Shown here one piece after another: positions 42,554 through 51,659 of a stretch of DNA of 64,000 bases. Both the position numbers and the translations under genes were made by a program. Position 1 is the first letter of the stretch, and each line of letters begins with the position of its first letter. The notes beneath the pieces are model-generated. The model saw nothing but the letters and a program-made list of their open reading frames with translations, searched no databases and had not been told where the DNA came from. This DNA is from Pseudonocardia sp. MH-G8 (GTDB taxonomy: Bacteria > Actinomycetota > Actinomycetes > Mycobacteriales > Pseudonocardiaceae): positions 124,001 through 188,000 of the forward strand of contig NZ_NKYF01000015.1 in assembly GCF_002262885.1 (NCBI RefSeq), given 5' to 3'.

Positions 42554-44599
42554 GTGATCGGGCTCGGCGCGACCGTCAAACGGCTCCTCGTGGGACGGCC
42601 GCAGCGCAGCGACCGGCTGACCCACACGCTGCTGCCCAAGCGGCTCGCGCTTCCGGTGTTCGCCTCGGACGCGATGTCGTCGGTGGCGTACGCGCCGCAG
42701 GAGATCTTCCTGACGTTGTCGGTGGCGGGTGTCGCGGCCTACGCGCTGTCGCCGTGGATCGGGCTGGCGGTCGCGGTCGTGCTGCTCACGGTGGTGACCA
42801 GTTATCGGCAGAACGTGCAGGCCTACCCGTCGGGCGGCGGGGACTACGAGGTCGCCACCGTCAACCTCGGCCGGCGTGCCGGCCTGACCGTCGGCAGCGC
42901 GCTGCTGGTGGACTACACCCTCACCGTCGCGGTGTCGATCTCCTCCGCCGCGGACAACCTCGGCGCCCTGATCCCCTACGTCGGCGAGCACAAAGTCGCC
43001 TTCGCCGTCACCGCGATCGTCGTGCTCACAGCGATGAACCTGCGGGGGATCCGGGAGTCCGGGGTCGCCTTCGCGATCCCGACCTACGCCTTCATGCTCG
43101 GCATCGGCGTCATGATCTTCTGGGGTCTGACCCGGATCCTGCTGCTCGGCCACGACGTCCGAGCGCCCAGTGCCGATCTGGACCTGCACGCCGAGGGCGA
43201 CCCGTTCACCGGGCTCGCGCTGGCGCTGCTGGTCCTGCGCTCGTTCACCCAGGGCTGCGCCGCACTGACCGGTGTGGAGGCGATCAGCAACGGCGTGCCC
43301 GCCTTCCGCAGGCCCAAGCCGCGCAACGCCGCGGCCACCCTCGCCCTGCTCGGTGGGATCGCGGTCACCATGTTCATGGGGCTGATCGCGCTGGCCCTGC
43401 TGACCGGGGCGGAACTGGCCGAGGATCCCGACACCCAGCTCGCAGCCGCGCCCGCGGGCTACGTCCAGCAGACGCTGGTCGCGCAGCTCGCGGATGCGGT
43501 GTTCGGCGAGTTCCGGGCAGGGTTCCTCTTCGTCGTCGTGTTCACCGCCTTGATCCTGGTACTCGCCGCGAACACCGCGTTCAACGGCTTTCCCGTCCTC
43601 GGGTCCATCCTGGCCCAGGACCGCTACCTGCCCCGCCAGCTGCACACCCGCGGCGACCGGCTCGCCTTCTCCAACGGCATCCTGTTCCTCGCCGGGTTCG
43701 CGATCCTGCTGGTCGTCGGCTTCCGCGCCGACGTCACCCGGCTGCTCGCGCTCTACACCGTCGGTGTGTTCGTCTCGTTCACCGTCAGCCAGGTCGGCAT
43801 GGTCCGGCACTGGAACCGCCTGTTGCGGGCGGGTACCGGCCCGGCCGGCGCGCGCGGCATCCGCCGCTACCGGGCCGTGAGCGCGTTCGGCGCCGCCATG
43901 ACCGGCCTCGTGCTGGTCACCGTCCTGATCACGAAGTTCACCGTCGGCGCGTGGATCGCCATCGCCGCGATGGCCGGCTTCTACGCCCTGATGATCGCCA
44001 TCCGGCAGCACTACGACCGGGTCTCGACCGAGCTGGTCCCCGGCGAGGCCGACGCCGTGCTGCCGTCGCGCAACCACGCGATCGTGCTGGTGTCCAGGCT
44101 GCACAAGCCGACCCTGCGAGCGGTGGCCTACGCACGGGCCACCCGCCCCGACGTCCTCGAGGCGGTCACCGTCAACGTCGACGACACCGACACCCGGCGA
44201 CTGCTCGACGGGTGGAGCAGCCGGAACCTCCCCGCGCCGCTCAAGGTCATCGAATCGCCCTACCGCGAGATCACCAAGCCGGTGCTCGACTACGTCAAGC
44301 GCGTGCGTTCGGCGAACCCACGCGACGTGGTCACGGTGTTCATCCCCGAGTACGTGGTCGGGCACTGGTGGGAGCACGTCCTGCACAACCAGAGCGCGCT
44401 ACGGCTCAAGGGCCGGCTGCTGTTCCAGCCCGGTGTGATGGTCACCAGCGTCCCCTGGCAGCTCGCCTCCTCCGAACGCGCCGCCCGGCCACGCGCGGAA
44501 AGCGCTCCCGGAGCGACCCGGCGCGGCTACGCCGGCCCGCACGGGGAGTCGGATGGGATCACCTCGGGCTTCATCGGCACGGGTGACCGCGTCAATTGA
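42554..44599 (+). CDS. APC-superfamily permease, KimA (YdaO)-like
   Basis: A 681-residue membrane protein: about twelve helices in residues 30-460 with the APC opening FASDAMSSVAYAPQEIFLTL and YPSGGGDYEV, then a ~200-residue cytosolic domain (HAIVLVSRLHKPTLRAVAYA, VTVFIPEYVVGHWWEHVLH) of universal-stress-like type. This layout is that of KimA high-affinity potassium importers. The location beside KtrA and KtrB genes supports potassium transport. GTG at 42554. I see no c-di-AMP riboswitch in the short leader. Confidence 0.85.
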   Translation: MIGLGATVKRLLVGRPQRSDRLTHTLLPKRLALPVFASDAMSSVAYAPQEIFLTLSVAGVAAYALSPWIGLAVAVVLLTVVTSYRQNVQAYPSGGGDYEVATVNLGRRAGLTVGSALLVDYTLTVAVSISSAADNLGALIPYVGEHKVAFAVTAIVVLTAMNLRGIRESGVAFAIPTYAFMLGIGVMIFWGLTRILLLGHDVRAPSADLDLHAEGDPFTGLALALLVLRSFTQGCAALTGVEAISNGVPAFRRPKPRNAAATLALLGGIAVTMFMGLIALALLTGAELAEDPDTQLAAAPAGYVQQTLVAQLADAVFGEFRAGFLFVVVFTALILVLAANTAFNGFPVLGSILAQDRYLPRQLHTRGDRLAFSNGILFLAGFAILLVVGFRADVTRLLALYTVGVFVSFTVSQVGMVRHWNRLLRAGTGPAGARGIRRYRAVSAFGAAMTGLVLVTVLITKFTVGAWIAIAAMAGFYALMIAIRQHYDRVSTELVPGEADAVLPSRNHAIVLVSRLHKPTLRAVAYARATRPDVLEAVTVNVDDTDTRRLLDGWSSRNLPAPLKVIESPYREITKPVLDYVKRVRSANPRDVVTVFIPEYVVGHWWEHVLHNQSALRLKGRLLFQPGVMVTSVPWQLASSERAARPRAESAPGATRRGYAGPHGESDGITSGFIGTGDRVN

Positions 44600-44620
44600 G
44601 GTCGAGTCGATGGCAGCGGG

Positions 44621-45298
44621 TCAGGTGCGGTTGGCAAAGGCCTCGACGTCGTCGATGCGCCCGGAGACGATGAGCACGTCCCCGGCCCGCACCACCGTGT
44701 CCTGGGTCGCGTAGGTGAACTCCTCGCCGCGGCGCTTCACCCCGACGACGGTGATGCCGAACGCCTGCCGCAACCCGCTCTCGGCCAACGACCTGCCCAC
44801 GATGCCGTGCGGCGCGACGGTCTTGACCATGGCGAAGTCGTCCTCGAACTTGATGTAGTCGATCATCCGTCCGGTCACCAGGTGCGCGACGCGTTCGCCC
44901 ATCTCGTGCTCGGGCAGGACCACGTGGTGCGCGCCGACCCGCTCCAGGATGCGGCCGTGCTGGCGGCTGATCGCCTTGGCCCAGATGTGCGGGATCTCGA
45001 AGTCGACCAGGGTGGCGGTGGTGAGGATGCTCGCCTCGAGGTCGGTGCCGATCGCGACCACAGCGCGGTGGAACTGCGGGACGTCGAGCTGGCGCAGGGC
45101 CTCGGGGTCGGTGGTGTCGGCGACGGCGATGTGGGTGAGCTCGTCGGCGTAGCGCTGCGCGATCACCGGGTCGCTGTCGATGCCCAGGACCTCGGATCCG
45201 CGACGGACCAGCTCCCTGGCGACCGAGGCGCCGAAACGCCCCAACCCGAGTACGGCGACCCGGCCGCCGCCCGGCTCACGATCGGTCTTCCTAGCCAA
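44621..45298 (-). CDS. ktrA: Potassium channel regulatory subunit KtrA/TrkA (RCK)
   Basis: A 225-residue cytosolic gating ring protein. RCK_N Rossmann domain with VAVLGLGRFGASVA and the acidic end of strand 2 (LGIDSDP); RCK_C domain from about residue 145 (GIVGRSLAESGLRQ, VVRAGDVLIVSG). It binds ATP/ADP and nucleotides to gate the KtrB channel. TTG start at 45298 overlaps the KtrB stop by eight bases, so the pair is coupled. Confidence 0.9.
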   Translation of the reverse strand: MARKTDREPGGGRVAVLGLGRFGASVARELVRRGSEVLGIDSDPVIAQRYADELTHIAVADTTDPEALRQLDVPQFHRAVVAIGTDLEASILTTATLVDFEIPHIWAKAISRQHGRILERVGAHHVVLPEHEMGERVAHLVTGRMIDYIKFEDDFAMVKTVAPHGIVGRSLAESGLRQAFGITVVGVKRRGEEFTYATQDTVVRAGDVLIVSGRIDDVEAFANRT

Positions 45299-46658
45299 CG
45301 ATGGGTCGCTCCTCGGGCAGTTCGTAGCGGCGGACGCGGTCGCGCAGCGCGAGCGCGGACGCCAGCGTGATCGGGCCCAGTCTGCCCAGGAACATCATTG
45401 CCGTCAGCACCAGCTGCCCCGCCGGGGGCAGATCCGCGGTGATCCCCGTGGACAGGCCGACGGTGCCGAAGGCGGACACGACCTCGAACAGCACGTCGTC
45501 GAGCCGGAACGGCGCCAGCGACAGCAGGACGACCGTCGACACGGTGACGAGGCCGACGCCCAGCAGCGCGACGGTGAGCGCCTGGCGCTGCACGGCAGCA
45601 GGTAGGCGCCGCCCCAGGACGTGCACCGTGGGTTCACCGCGAACCTCCGCGGCGATGACGAACGCGAGCAGCGCGAACGTCGTGACCTTGATGCCGCCGG
45701 CGGTACCGGCGCTGCCGCCGCCGATGAACATCAGAATGTCGGTGATCAGCAGGGTCGCCGGATACAGCTCCCCCATGTCCACGCTGTTGAATCCGGCCGT
45801 GCGCGGCATGACGCCGTGGAACAACCCCACGACCGCTTTGCCGCCGATGCCCAGCGGACCCAGCGTGGCCGGGTTGCGCCACTCGGTGATCAGGAACGCT
45901 GCCACGCCCACCACCAGCAGCACCGCGTAGGTGATCACGGTGATCCGGACGTGCAGCGACCAGCGGCGGGTGCCGGTACGAATCCTGCGGCCGAGCTCGA
46001 GCAGCACCGGGAACCCGATCCCTCCGAGCACCACGGCCACCACGATCGGCAGGCAGATCCACGGGTCGGTGGCGAACGGCATCATGTTGTCGGTGAACAG
46101 GGCGAAGCCCGCGTTGTTGAACGCCGACACCGCGTGGAACACGCCGAGGTAGACCGCCCGGCCCGGTGCCTCGCCGTAGAACAACGCGAACCGCGCCACC
46201 AGCGGCACCGCGACCACGAGTTCGATGGCCACGCTCAGCGCCAGGATCGCGCCGACGACCTGACGCACATCGCCCAGACCCAGGGCCTTCGTCTCGGTCT
46301 GCGCGGTGAGCTGCAGCCTCAACCCGATGCGGCGCGCGATCAGCAGCCCGAGCAGCGTCGCCAGCGTCATGATCCCGATCCCGCCGACCTGGATCAGGCC
46401 GAGGATGACCAGCTCGCCGACCGTGGACCAGTAGGTCGGCGTATCGACCACGATCAACCCGGTGACGCACACCGCCGACACCGCCGTGAACAACGCCGCC
46501 ACGATCGGGGCCGACGTCCCGTCCTGTGTGGCGACCGGAAGCAGCAGCAGAGCCGTTCCGACCGCGACCGCCGCGCCGAACCCGCCGACGACCGCGGCCG
46601 CGGGCCTCCGGAACAGCCACGGGACCGACGCCGGGCGTCCCTTCGCGAAGCTCGGCAC
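45291..46658 (-). CDS. ktrB: Potassium transporter membrane subunit KtrB/TrkH
   Basis: A 455-residue membrane protein of the SKT family with four pore repeats; selectivity-filter-like glycines appear in SAVCVTGLIV, AFNNAGFALF, TAGFNSVDMG and FGTVGLSTGI. It conducts K+ (Na+-coupled in some homologues) with KtrA bound on the inside. GTG at 46658. It and KtrA face the KimA-like gene convergently. Confidence 0.93.
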   Translation of the reverse strand: MPSFAKGRPASVPWLFRRPAAAVVGGFGAAVAVGTALLLLPVATQDGTSAPIVAALFTAVSAVCVTGLIVVDTPTYWSTVGELVILGLIQVGGIGIMTLATLLGLLIARRIGLRLQLTAQTETKALGLGDVRQVVGAILALSVAIELVVAVPLVARFALFYGEAPGRAVYLGVFHAVSAFNNAGFALFTDNMMPFATDPWICLPIVVAVVLGGIGFPVLLELGRRIRTGTRRWSLHVRITVITYAVLLVVGVAAFLITEWRNPATLGPLGIGGKAVVGLFHGVMPRTAGFNSVDMGELYPATLLITDILMFIGGGSAGTAGGIKVTTFALLAFVIAAEVRGEPTVHVLGRRLPAAVQRQALTVALLGVGLVTVSTVVLLSLAPFRLDDVLFEVVSAFGTVGLSTGITADLPPAGQLVLTAMMFLGRLGPITLASALALRDRVRRYELPEERPIVG

Positions 46659-46761
46659 AGCGCGAGGCTAGACCCGACACGACGAGGAGATCCGCAGACC
46701 GTGTTCGCCCCGATCGAGCTTTTCGTCCGGGCGGAGAAGGTGTGACCGGTACGGTCCCGGC

Positions 46762-47955
46762 ATGCGGATCCTCGTGTCGGGGGCGAGCATCGCGGGCCCT
46801 GTACTCGCCTACTGGCTCAGCCGCTACGGCTACGCCGTGACGGTCGTCGAACGCGCCCCGGCGCTGCGCAAGACCGGTGGGCACGCGGTCGACCTGTTCC
46901 GCCCGGCGATGGAGATCTCCGAACGGATGGGGGTACTACCGCGCATCGAGGAACTGGCCACCGGCACGAACCGGCTGGTGGTGACGCGGGAGGGCGCTCC
47001 GGGACCGGTTGCGATCGACCTCGCCAAGGTGTTCAGCGCGGCGTCCGACCGCCACGTCGAGGTCATGCGCGACGACCTCAGCGAGGTCTATCACGACGCG
47101 GCCCGCGACGCCGTGGAGTACGTCTTCGGCGACCGGATCACCGCGATCGCCGCCGACGGCACCGTCACGTTCGAGAAGGCAGCACCCCGCCGGTTCGACC
47201 TCGTGGTCGGCGCCGACGGGCTGCACTCCGGTGTGCGCCGGCTGGTCTTCGGTGACGAGGCGCGCCACACCCACCTCGCCGGCGCCCATCTCGCGGTGCT
47301 GTCGGTACCCGCGGAGCTCGGCCGGGACGGCGAGATGCGGATGCACCTGGGCGCCGGGCGGGAGGCCGCGGTCTACGGCGCCCGCCACCTGACCGACGCC
47401 CGCGCCGTCTTCCTGTTCCGCAGCGACCGCGAGTCGCACACCCACCGCGACGTACCACGGCAGAAGGACCTGCTGCGCCGCACCTTCGCCGGGATGCACC
47501 CGGAGGTGGACGTCTGGCTCGGCGAGCTGGAGCGCACCGCGGCCTTCTACTTCGACGCCATCATCCAGCTCCAACTCGACTCCTGGTCACGAGGACGGGT
47601 GACACTGGTCGGCGATGCCGGGTACTGCCCAGGACCCGCGGTCGGTGGCAGCACGAGCCTCGCCGTACTGGGTGCCTACGTCCTGGCCGGCGAGCTGGCC
47701 GTCGCGGGCGGCGACCACGAACGCGCCTACCCCGCGTACGAGCGCGAGATGGCAGAGGTCGTCCGGCGCAGTCGCGCGTTCGCCCGCGGCGTCGCGAAGA
47801 CGCTCATCCCCTCGTCGGCACTGGGTGTCCGAGCGCTGTTGGGAGGCGCGCGCCTGCTGTCCGCCCTGCCCACGCCGATCAGCCGCGCCATCGCCAAGGC
47901 CAACGACAAGGGGCTGCGCCTGCACGACTCGATCCGCCTCAAGGCCTACCCCTGA
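46762..47955 (+). CDS. FAD-dependent aromatic-type monooxygenase
   Basis: A 397-residue class A flavoprotein hydroxylase. ILVSGASIAGPVLAYWL is the FAD Rossmann loop, VVGADGLHSGVR the DG motif and GDAGYCPGPAVGGSTSL the GD motif. Relatives include TetX and polyketide hydroxylases. It hydroxylates an aromatic or drug-like substrate with NAD(P)H and oxygen. Three bases separate its stop from a convergent GbsR/MarR-type gene. Confidence 0.9.
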   Translation: MRILVSGASIAGPVLAYWLSRYGYAVTVVERAPALRKTGGHAVDLFRPAMEISERMGVLPRIEELATGTNRLVVTREGAPGPVAIDLAKVFSAASDRHVEVMRDDLSEVYHDAARDAVEYVFGDRITAIAADGTVTFEKAAPRRFDLVVGADGLHSGVRRLVFGDEARHTHLAGAHLAVLSVPAELGRDGEMRMHLGAGREAAVYGARHLTDARAVFLFRSDRESHTHRDVPRQKDLLRRTFAGMHPEVDVWLGELERTAAFYFDAIIQLQLDSWSRGRVTLVGDAGYCPGPAVGGSTSLAVLGAYVLAGELAVAGGDHERAYPAYEREMAEVVRRSRAFARGVAKTLIPSSALGVRALLGGARLLSALPTPISRAIAKANDKGLRLHDSIRLKAYP

Positions 47956-47958
47956 ACG

Positions 47959-48411
47959 TCAGGCGTGCCGCTGCTCGCGCCAGCGCTCGATGAGCGCGGG
48001 GAGCTCGGCGAACAGGTACGCGTAGAAGTCCCGCATCGCCTCCAGCCGCCGCGCGGCCGGGCTCCCGGTCGGGGTGCTCGCAACTCCCGCCTCCGCGATC
48101 TCCTGCATCACCTGGACCATCGCGTTCCGACCACTCATCAACGTGGCCCAGGCGTCGTCACGCATGCGGAAGTGCGACCGGCGACTCCCCGGCACCGGCG
48201 CCGGCTCGATCAGCCCGACGGTGCGCAGCATCGTGATCGCCCCCGAGATCGACCCCGCGCTCGCGCCCAGCTGCTCACCCAGCTCGGCCGCGGTCACCGA
48301 TTCGCGGTCGGAGAACAGGAACGCCGCCAGGACGCGGGCGACCATGCGCTGCATCCCGTTCTGGTTCAGCGCGAGCGCGAGACGCTCGGCCACCTCACTG
48401 CTGTCGCCCAC
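47959..48411 (-). CDS. GbsR/MarR-family transcriptional regulator
   Basis: A 150-residue winged-helix protein. VTAAELGEQLGASAGSISGA, then LRTVGLIEPAPVPGSRRSHF, is the helix-turn-helix plus wing typical of the GbsR-like MarR group; the C-terminal helices dimerise. GTG at 48411. The perfect palindrome 17 bases upstream is the likely operator, shared with the divergent permease remnant/glycosyltransferase transcript. Confidence 0.87.
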   Translation of the reverse strand: MGDSSEVAERLALALNQNGMQRMVARVLAAFLFSDRESVTAAELGEQLGASAGSISGAITMLRTVGLIEPAPVPGSRRSHFRMRDDAWATLMSGRNAMVQVMQEIAEAGVASTPTGSPAARRLEAMRDFYAYLFAELPALIERWREQRHA

Positions 48412-48427
48412 ACTCTCTCCACCTATG

Positions 48428-48443
48428 TTCAGAAATTTCTGAA
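48428..48443. promoter_or_regulatory. 16-bp perfect palindrome, probable GbsR/MarR operator
   Basis: TTCAGAAATTTCTGAA is a perfect palindrome and conspicuously AT-rich here. It lies 17 bp from the regulator start and about 43 bp from the opposite CDS; TACAGT near 48451 could be the rightward -10. Confidence 0.65.
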
Positions 48444-48486
48444 ATCATGCTACAGTCTGCCCGTCGTTCCGCCGGGACGGGGAGTC

Positions 48487-48990
48487 GTGGAGAGCCAGCT
48501 GCTCGACGAACGGGACCAGAACACCCTGGCCGCGTTGCGCGTGACGCCGGTGCCACCGCGCACCTACCCGACCTACCGGGCCGGGGTGGCGATCGCGTTG
48601 ACCACCTTCTCGGTGCTGGCCTCACTCGCGATATCCGGGCAGGTCGGTGCGCACACGCTCGTCCTGAGCGTGCCGATCGCGCTCATGGCGGGCCTGCTCG
48701 CACCCGTCCTCGGCTTCACGATGAGCTCGCTGGGCCGCAACAAGATCGAGGCCCTCGCCGTGATGCGCGTGTTCGGCCTCGCCGTCTTCACCGTGCCGAT
48801 GATCCCGTTCTTCATCCTCGACTCCCCCTGGCAGCTCGCCTTCGGCTTCCTGCCCCCGTACTGGCCCGTGCGAGCGTTCTGGTCGGCCTACGACGGCGGC
48901 GCCTACTGGCCCTACGTCGCGGTCGGCCTGCTCTACAACGCCGCGATTGCCCTCCTGCTGCTTCGGGTGGCGACCAGGAGGCTCCGGTGA
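48487..48990 (+). pseudogene. N-terminally truncated ABC-2 exporter permease
   Basis: The 167-residue frame (GTG at 48487) begins at SQLLDERDQNTLAALRVTP, a segment that lies mid-protein in ABC-2 permeases of the fluoroquinolone-export type, and keeps four hydrophobic helices. The first two helices and any ATPase gene are absent; upstream there is directly the regulator's operator. It looks like a deletion remnant of an exporter, though it is still open, and its TGA overlaps the glycosyltransferase GTG, so it may be translated as a coupling leader. Confidence 0.65.
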
Positions 48991-50246
48991 AAGCGCTCGT
49001 GCTGGCCCACGGCACACGAGGCGACGTCCAGCCCTACGCCGCGCTCGCCCTCGCCCTGAAGCAGGCCGGGCACGAAGCGCTGCTCGCCGCACCGGCGGCC
49101 TCCGCGTCACTCGCCGCGCCCTACGGTCTCGACTTCACCGCGGTGCACGACGGCCCGAACACCCTCACCGACGACCAGGAGATCCGCGAGGCCATCGAGA
49201 CCAACTACCGCGGCCTGCGCGGCAAGCGCATCGCAATAGAGGTCATGCGTCGCAGCAAACCGCTGATGGCCAAGGTCTTCGCCGACATGGTCGCGGCGGC
49301 GCCCGGCGGAGCCGACGTCGTCGTGCACCATCCCGGTATCCCGGGCCACCGGATCGCCGAGGCGATGGGCGTGCCTGCCGTTCCGGCGGCCCTGCAGCCG
49401 GGATGGGTCCCCACCAGCACCTTCCGCAACCCGATGCTGCCCGTCCCGGTCCCGCGAGCGCTCAACCGCGCCTCGTACCTCCCGATCAAGCTGATCCTCC
49501 GCGCGTTCGGATCCGTCGCGGACCCGGTCCTCGAGCTACCGCGCAGGCGCGGACGACACGACATCCTGCGCAGGCCGGACGGCGGGCCGACCACTGTCCT
49601 CCAGGGGTTCAGCAGCGCCCTTCTGCCCGGCGAACCCGACTACCCGCCCTGGGTGCACACCACCGGCTTCTGGTTCCTACCCGCACCACCCGGCTGGGCA
49701 CCCCCCGCGCACCTCACCGACTTCGTGCAGGCAGGTCCGCCCCCGGTGTACATCGGCTTCGGCAGTATGGCGGGCACGGACCCACAGCGGGTGGGGGCGA
49801 TCATCACCGACGCAGTTGCCCTCGCCGACGTCCGCGCGGTGATCGTCGCCGGGTGGGGTGGCATCCGGCTCGACGACGTATCGGACCGGGTGCTCCTGCT
49901 CGACCAGGTGCCGCACGACTGGCTCTTCCCCCGGATGGCGGCCGTCGTGCACCACGGCGGGAGCGGCACCACCGGAGCCGCGCTCGCCGCCGGCCGGCCG
50001 CAGGTGATCTGCCCGTTCGTCGCGGACCAGCCGTTCTGGGCCGCGCGGGCACACGCCGTCGGGGTCGCGCCCCCACCCCAACCGCAACGGCGTCTGACCG
50101 CGGCCGGCCTCGCCGACGCGATCCGCCGCGCTGTGACAGATCACCACATCGCCGAGCGCGCCGAGGAGATCGGTGCCCGGGTGCGGGCCGAGAACGGAGT
50201 CCGGACGGCGGTCCGGGTCCTGGAGGCACTCGGCAACGGTTCATGA
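48987..50246 (+). CDS. Glycosyltransferase, GT1 family (UGT/sterol-glucosyltransferase-like)
   Basis: A 419-residue GT-B enzyme. LVLAHGTRGDVQPYAALALA is the acceptor-domain opening of the vancomycin-GtfB/sterol glucosyltransferase group; the donor motif is VVHHGGSGTTGAALAAGRPQ followed by PFVADQPFW. It likely glycosylates a hydrophobic metabolite or drug. GTG overlaps the truncated permease stop by four bases. Neighbouring FAD monooxygenase and GbsR/MarR regulator suggest a drug or xenobiotic modification locus (inference). Confidence 0.9.
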   Translation: MKALVLAHGTRGDVQPYAALALALKQAGHEALLAAPAASASLAAPYGLDFTAVHDGPNTLTDDQEIREAIETNYRGLRGKRIAIEVMRRSKPLMAKVFADMVAAAPGGADVVVHHPGIPGHRIAEAMGVPAVPAALQPGWVPTSTFRNPMLPVPVPRALNRASYLPIKLILRAFGSVADPVLELPRRRGRHDILRRPDGGPTTVLQGFSSALLPGEPDYPPWVHTTGFWFLPAPPGWAPPAHLTDFVQAGPPPVYIGFGSMAGTDPQRVGAIITDAVALADVRAVIVAGWGGIRLDDVSDRVLLLDQVPHDWLFPRMAAVVHHGGSGTTGAALAAGRPQVICPFVADQPFWAARAHAVGVAPPPQPQRRLTAAGLADAIRRAVTDHHIAERAEEIGARVRAENGVRTAVRVLEALGNGS

Positions 50247-50356
50247 GCGGTGGCATCCCGACGCAGCGAGCGCGCACCGACGGCCCTTCGGGCGCTTCAC
50301 CCGTTCGTGGCCCGCTCCGCCGGGTGGCCCTACCGACGGCCGGGAACGCGGCATGC

Positions 50357-51034
50357 ATGACCCGCTCGACACGACCGCGCGCCGCGTGGCTCCCGATCCT
50401 GCTCACCGGCACCGTCCTGGCCGCAGTGGCCTGCGGCGGGCCCGAACCGGCCCCGCCGGCCCCGCCGGACGCACCTCTCGCCCCACCCACGCCGAGTGCA
50501 CCCCTCGCCCCGCAGCCGGCGCTCGCGGAGGTCGAAGCCGAGGGCACCCTCGCCGCGCCCGAGCAGGCGCAGGACGCGTTCACCTACGACCCGGCGCAGG
50601 CGCCGGCGGGCGCGGAGCTCTCGGTCGAGGCCGGGGGGTCGAACGGGGCCACGCAGGTGCAGCTCGACGTGGACGGACTGTTGCCCGACCGCGGCTACGC
50701 CGCCCACGCGCACGCCCGCCCGTGCGGCCCCACCGGCGACGCCGCCGGGCCGCACTTCCAGAACGAGGTCGACCCCGCCGCCACCCCGGAACAGCCCTCC
50801 ACCGACCCGGCCTACGCCAACCCCCAGAACGAGATCTGGCTCGACCTGCGCACCGACAGCGAGGGCGACGGCGAGGCGAGCACCGAGGTGCCGTTCGTGT
50901 TCCGCGACCGCGCACCCGCGTCCGTCATCATCCACGCAGCCGAGTCCACCGCGACCGCTCCCGGCGAGGCGGGCTCCGCGGGTGGCCGGTTGGCCTGCCT
51001 GAACGTGCCGTTCGACCAGGCCGCGAGCGGCTGA
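50357..51034 (+). CDS. SodC-like Cu-only superoxide dismutase family lipoprotein
   Basis: A 225-residue lipoprotein with lipobox LAAVAC (Cys26), a Pro/Ala linker to residue 55 and a Cu/Zn-SOD beta-barrel. The copper ligand set is visible: His117 and His119 in YAAHAHARPC, His133 in GPHFQNE, His193 in VIIHAA; Cys123 and Cys214 can form the conserved disulfide. The usual zinc loop (HAGDLGN type) is replaced by ANPQNEIWLDL, so zinc ligands are missing. ATG at 50357 gives a normal signal peptide; an in-frame ATG at 50243 overlaps the glycosyltransferase stop. Confidence 0.83.
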   Translation: MTRSTRPRAAWLPILLTGTVLAAVACGGPEPAPPAPPDAPLAPPTPSAPLAPQPALAEVEAEGTLAAPEQAQDAFTYDPAQAPAGAELSVEAGGSNGATQVQLDVDGLLPDRGYAAHAHARPCGPTGDAAGPHFQNEVDPAATPEQPSTDPAYANPQNEIWLDLRTDSEGDGEASTEVPFVFRDRAPASVIIHAAESTATAPGEAGSAGGRLACLNVPFDQAASG

Positions 51035-51101
51035 CCGCCTCCGGGGATCGACCGCTCCGGCTGCCGATCGGGACCCGGCTGACGCGCCTGGTGGTCATCG
51101 C

Positions 51102-51659
51102 TCACATGTCCAGGCGCGGGAGCGTGGGCCACCGGTCGGAGGCCCAGGCGGGCCAGCTATCGAACGGTGGCGGGGGCGGAGGCGGCGAGCAGCCGTGGAG
51201 CTCGTCGTTCGTGGGCGGCGTGAACGAGGTGCGGAACCGCTCGTGGTCGTCGAGGGTCATCTCGAAGGTCTCCTCCGGAGCCTCGCGCCACCGCGCCGCT
51301 GCTCGCTCCCTGCGCTCATCCTCGGGAAGCGTCACGTAGTGCATCTCGAAGTCGGCGCCGGCGAGGTCGGCGATCGCACGGAGGGCCCATCGCTCCTCGC
51401 TGGACCAGCAGCCGAAGTCGAGGATCACGGACCCGCCCACCCGCAACACGCGGTGGGCAACCCAGATGAGCCGGCCTTCCAGAACGTCGCGCTTCCCACC
51501 GAAGTCGGCCCAGTGGACCCCGAACAGCGGCAACATCCACTCGTCGGGGGTCAGCCGCAAGGCACCGCCTGCTCGCTCCAGCTCGCGAGCAAGGGTCGTC
51601 TTCCCCACGCCGGGCAGGCCGACCGTGAGATGCAACCTCTGCCGTGGACCCACGGGCAT
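51102..51659 (-). CDS. P-loop ATP-binding kinase-like protein
   Basis: A 185-residue AAA_33/zeta-like nucleotide kinase fold: Walker A TVGLPGVGKTTLARELE, a second-strand segment ALRLTPDEWMLPLFG and a VILDFGCWSSEERW region, followed by a helical lid (RERAAARWREAPEETFEM). It may phosphorylate a small molecule or antibiotic, as some aminoglycoside-kinase-like relatives do. ATG at 51659 is chosen since the frame upstream encodes an unrelated membrane-protein fragment; annotation pipelines may instead start at GTG 51842. Confidence 0.8.
   Translation of the reverse strand: MPVGPRQRLHLTVGLPGVGKTTLARELERAGGALRLTPDEWMLPLFGVHWADFGGKRDVLEGRLIWVAHRVLRVGGSVILDFGCWSSEERWALRAIADLAGADFEMHYVTLPEDERRERAAARWREAPEETFEMTLDDHERFRTSFTPPTNDELHGCSPPPPPPPFDSWPAWASDRWPTLPRLDM

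Noticed and set aside
42503-44386. A 627-codon minus-strand frame opposite the KimA-like permease
   Set aside because: Highly charged repetitive composition with no motif, antisense to a clear membrane protein.
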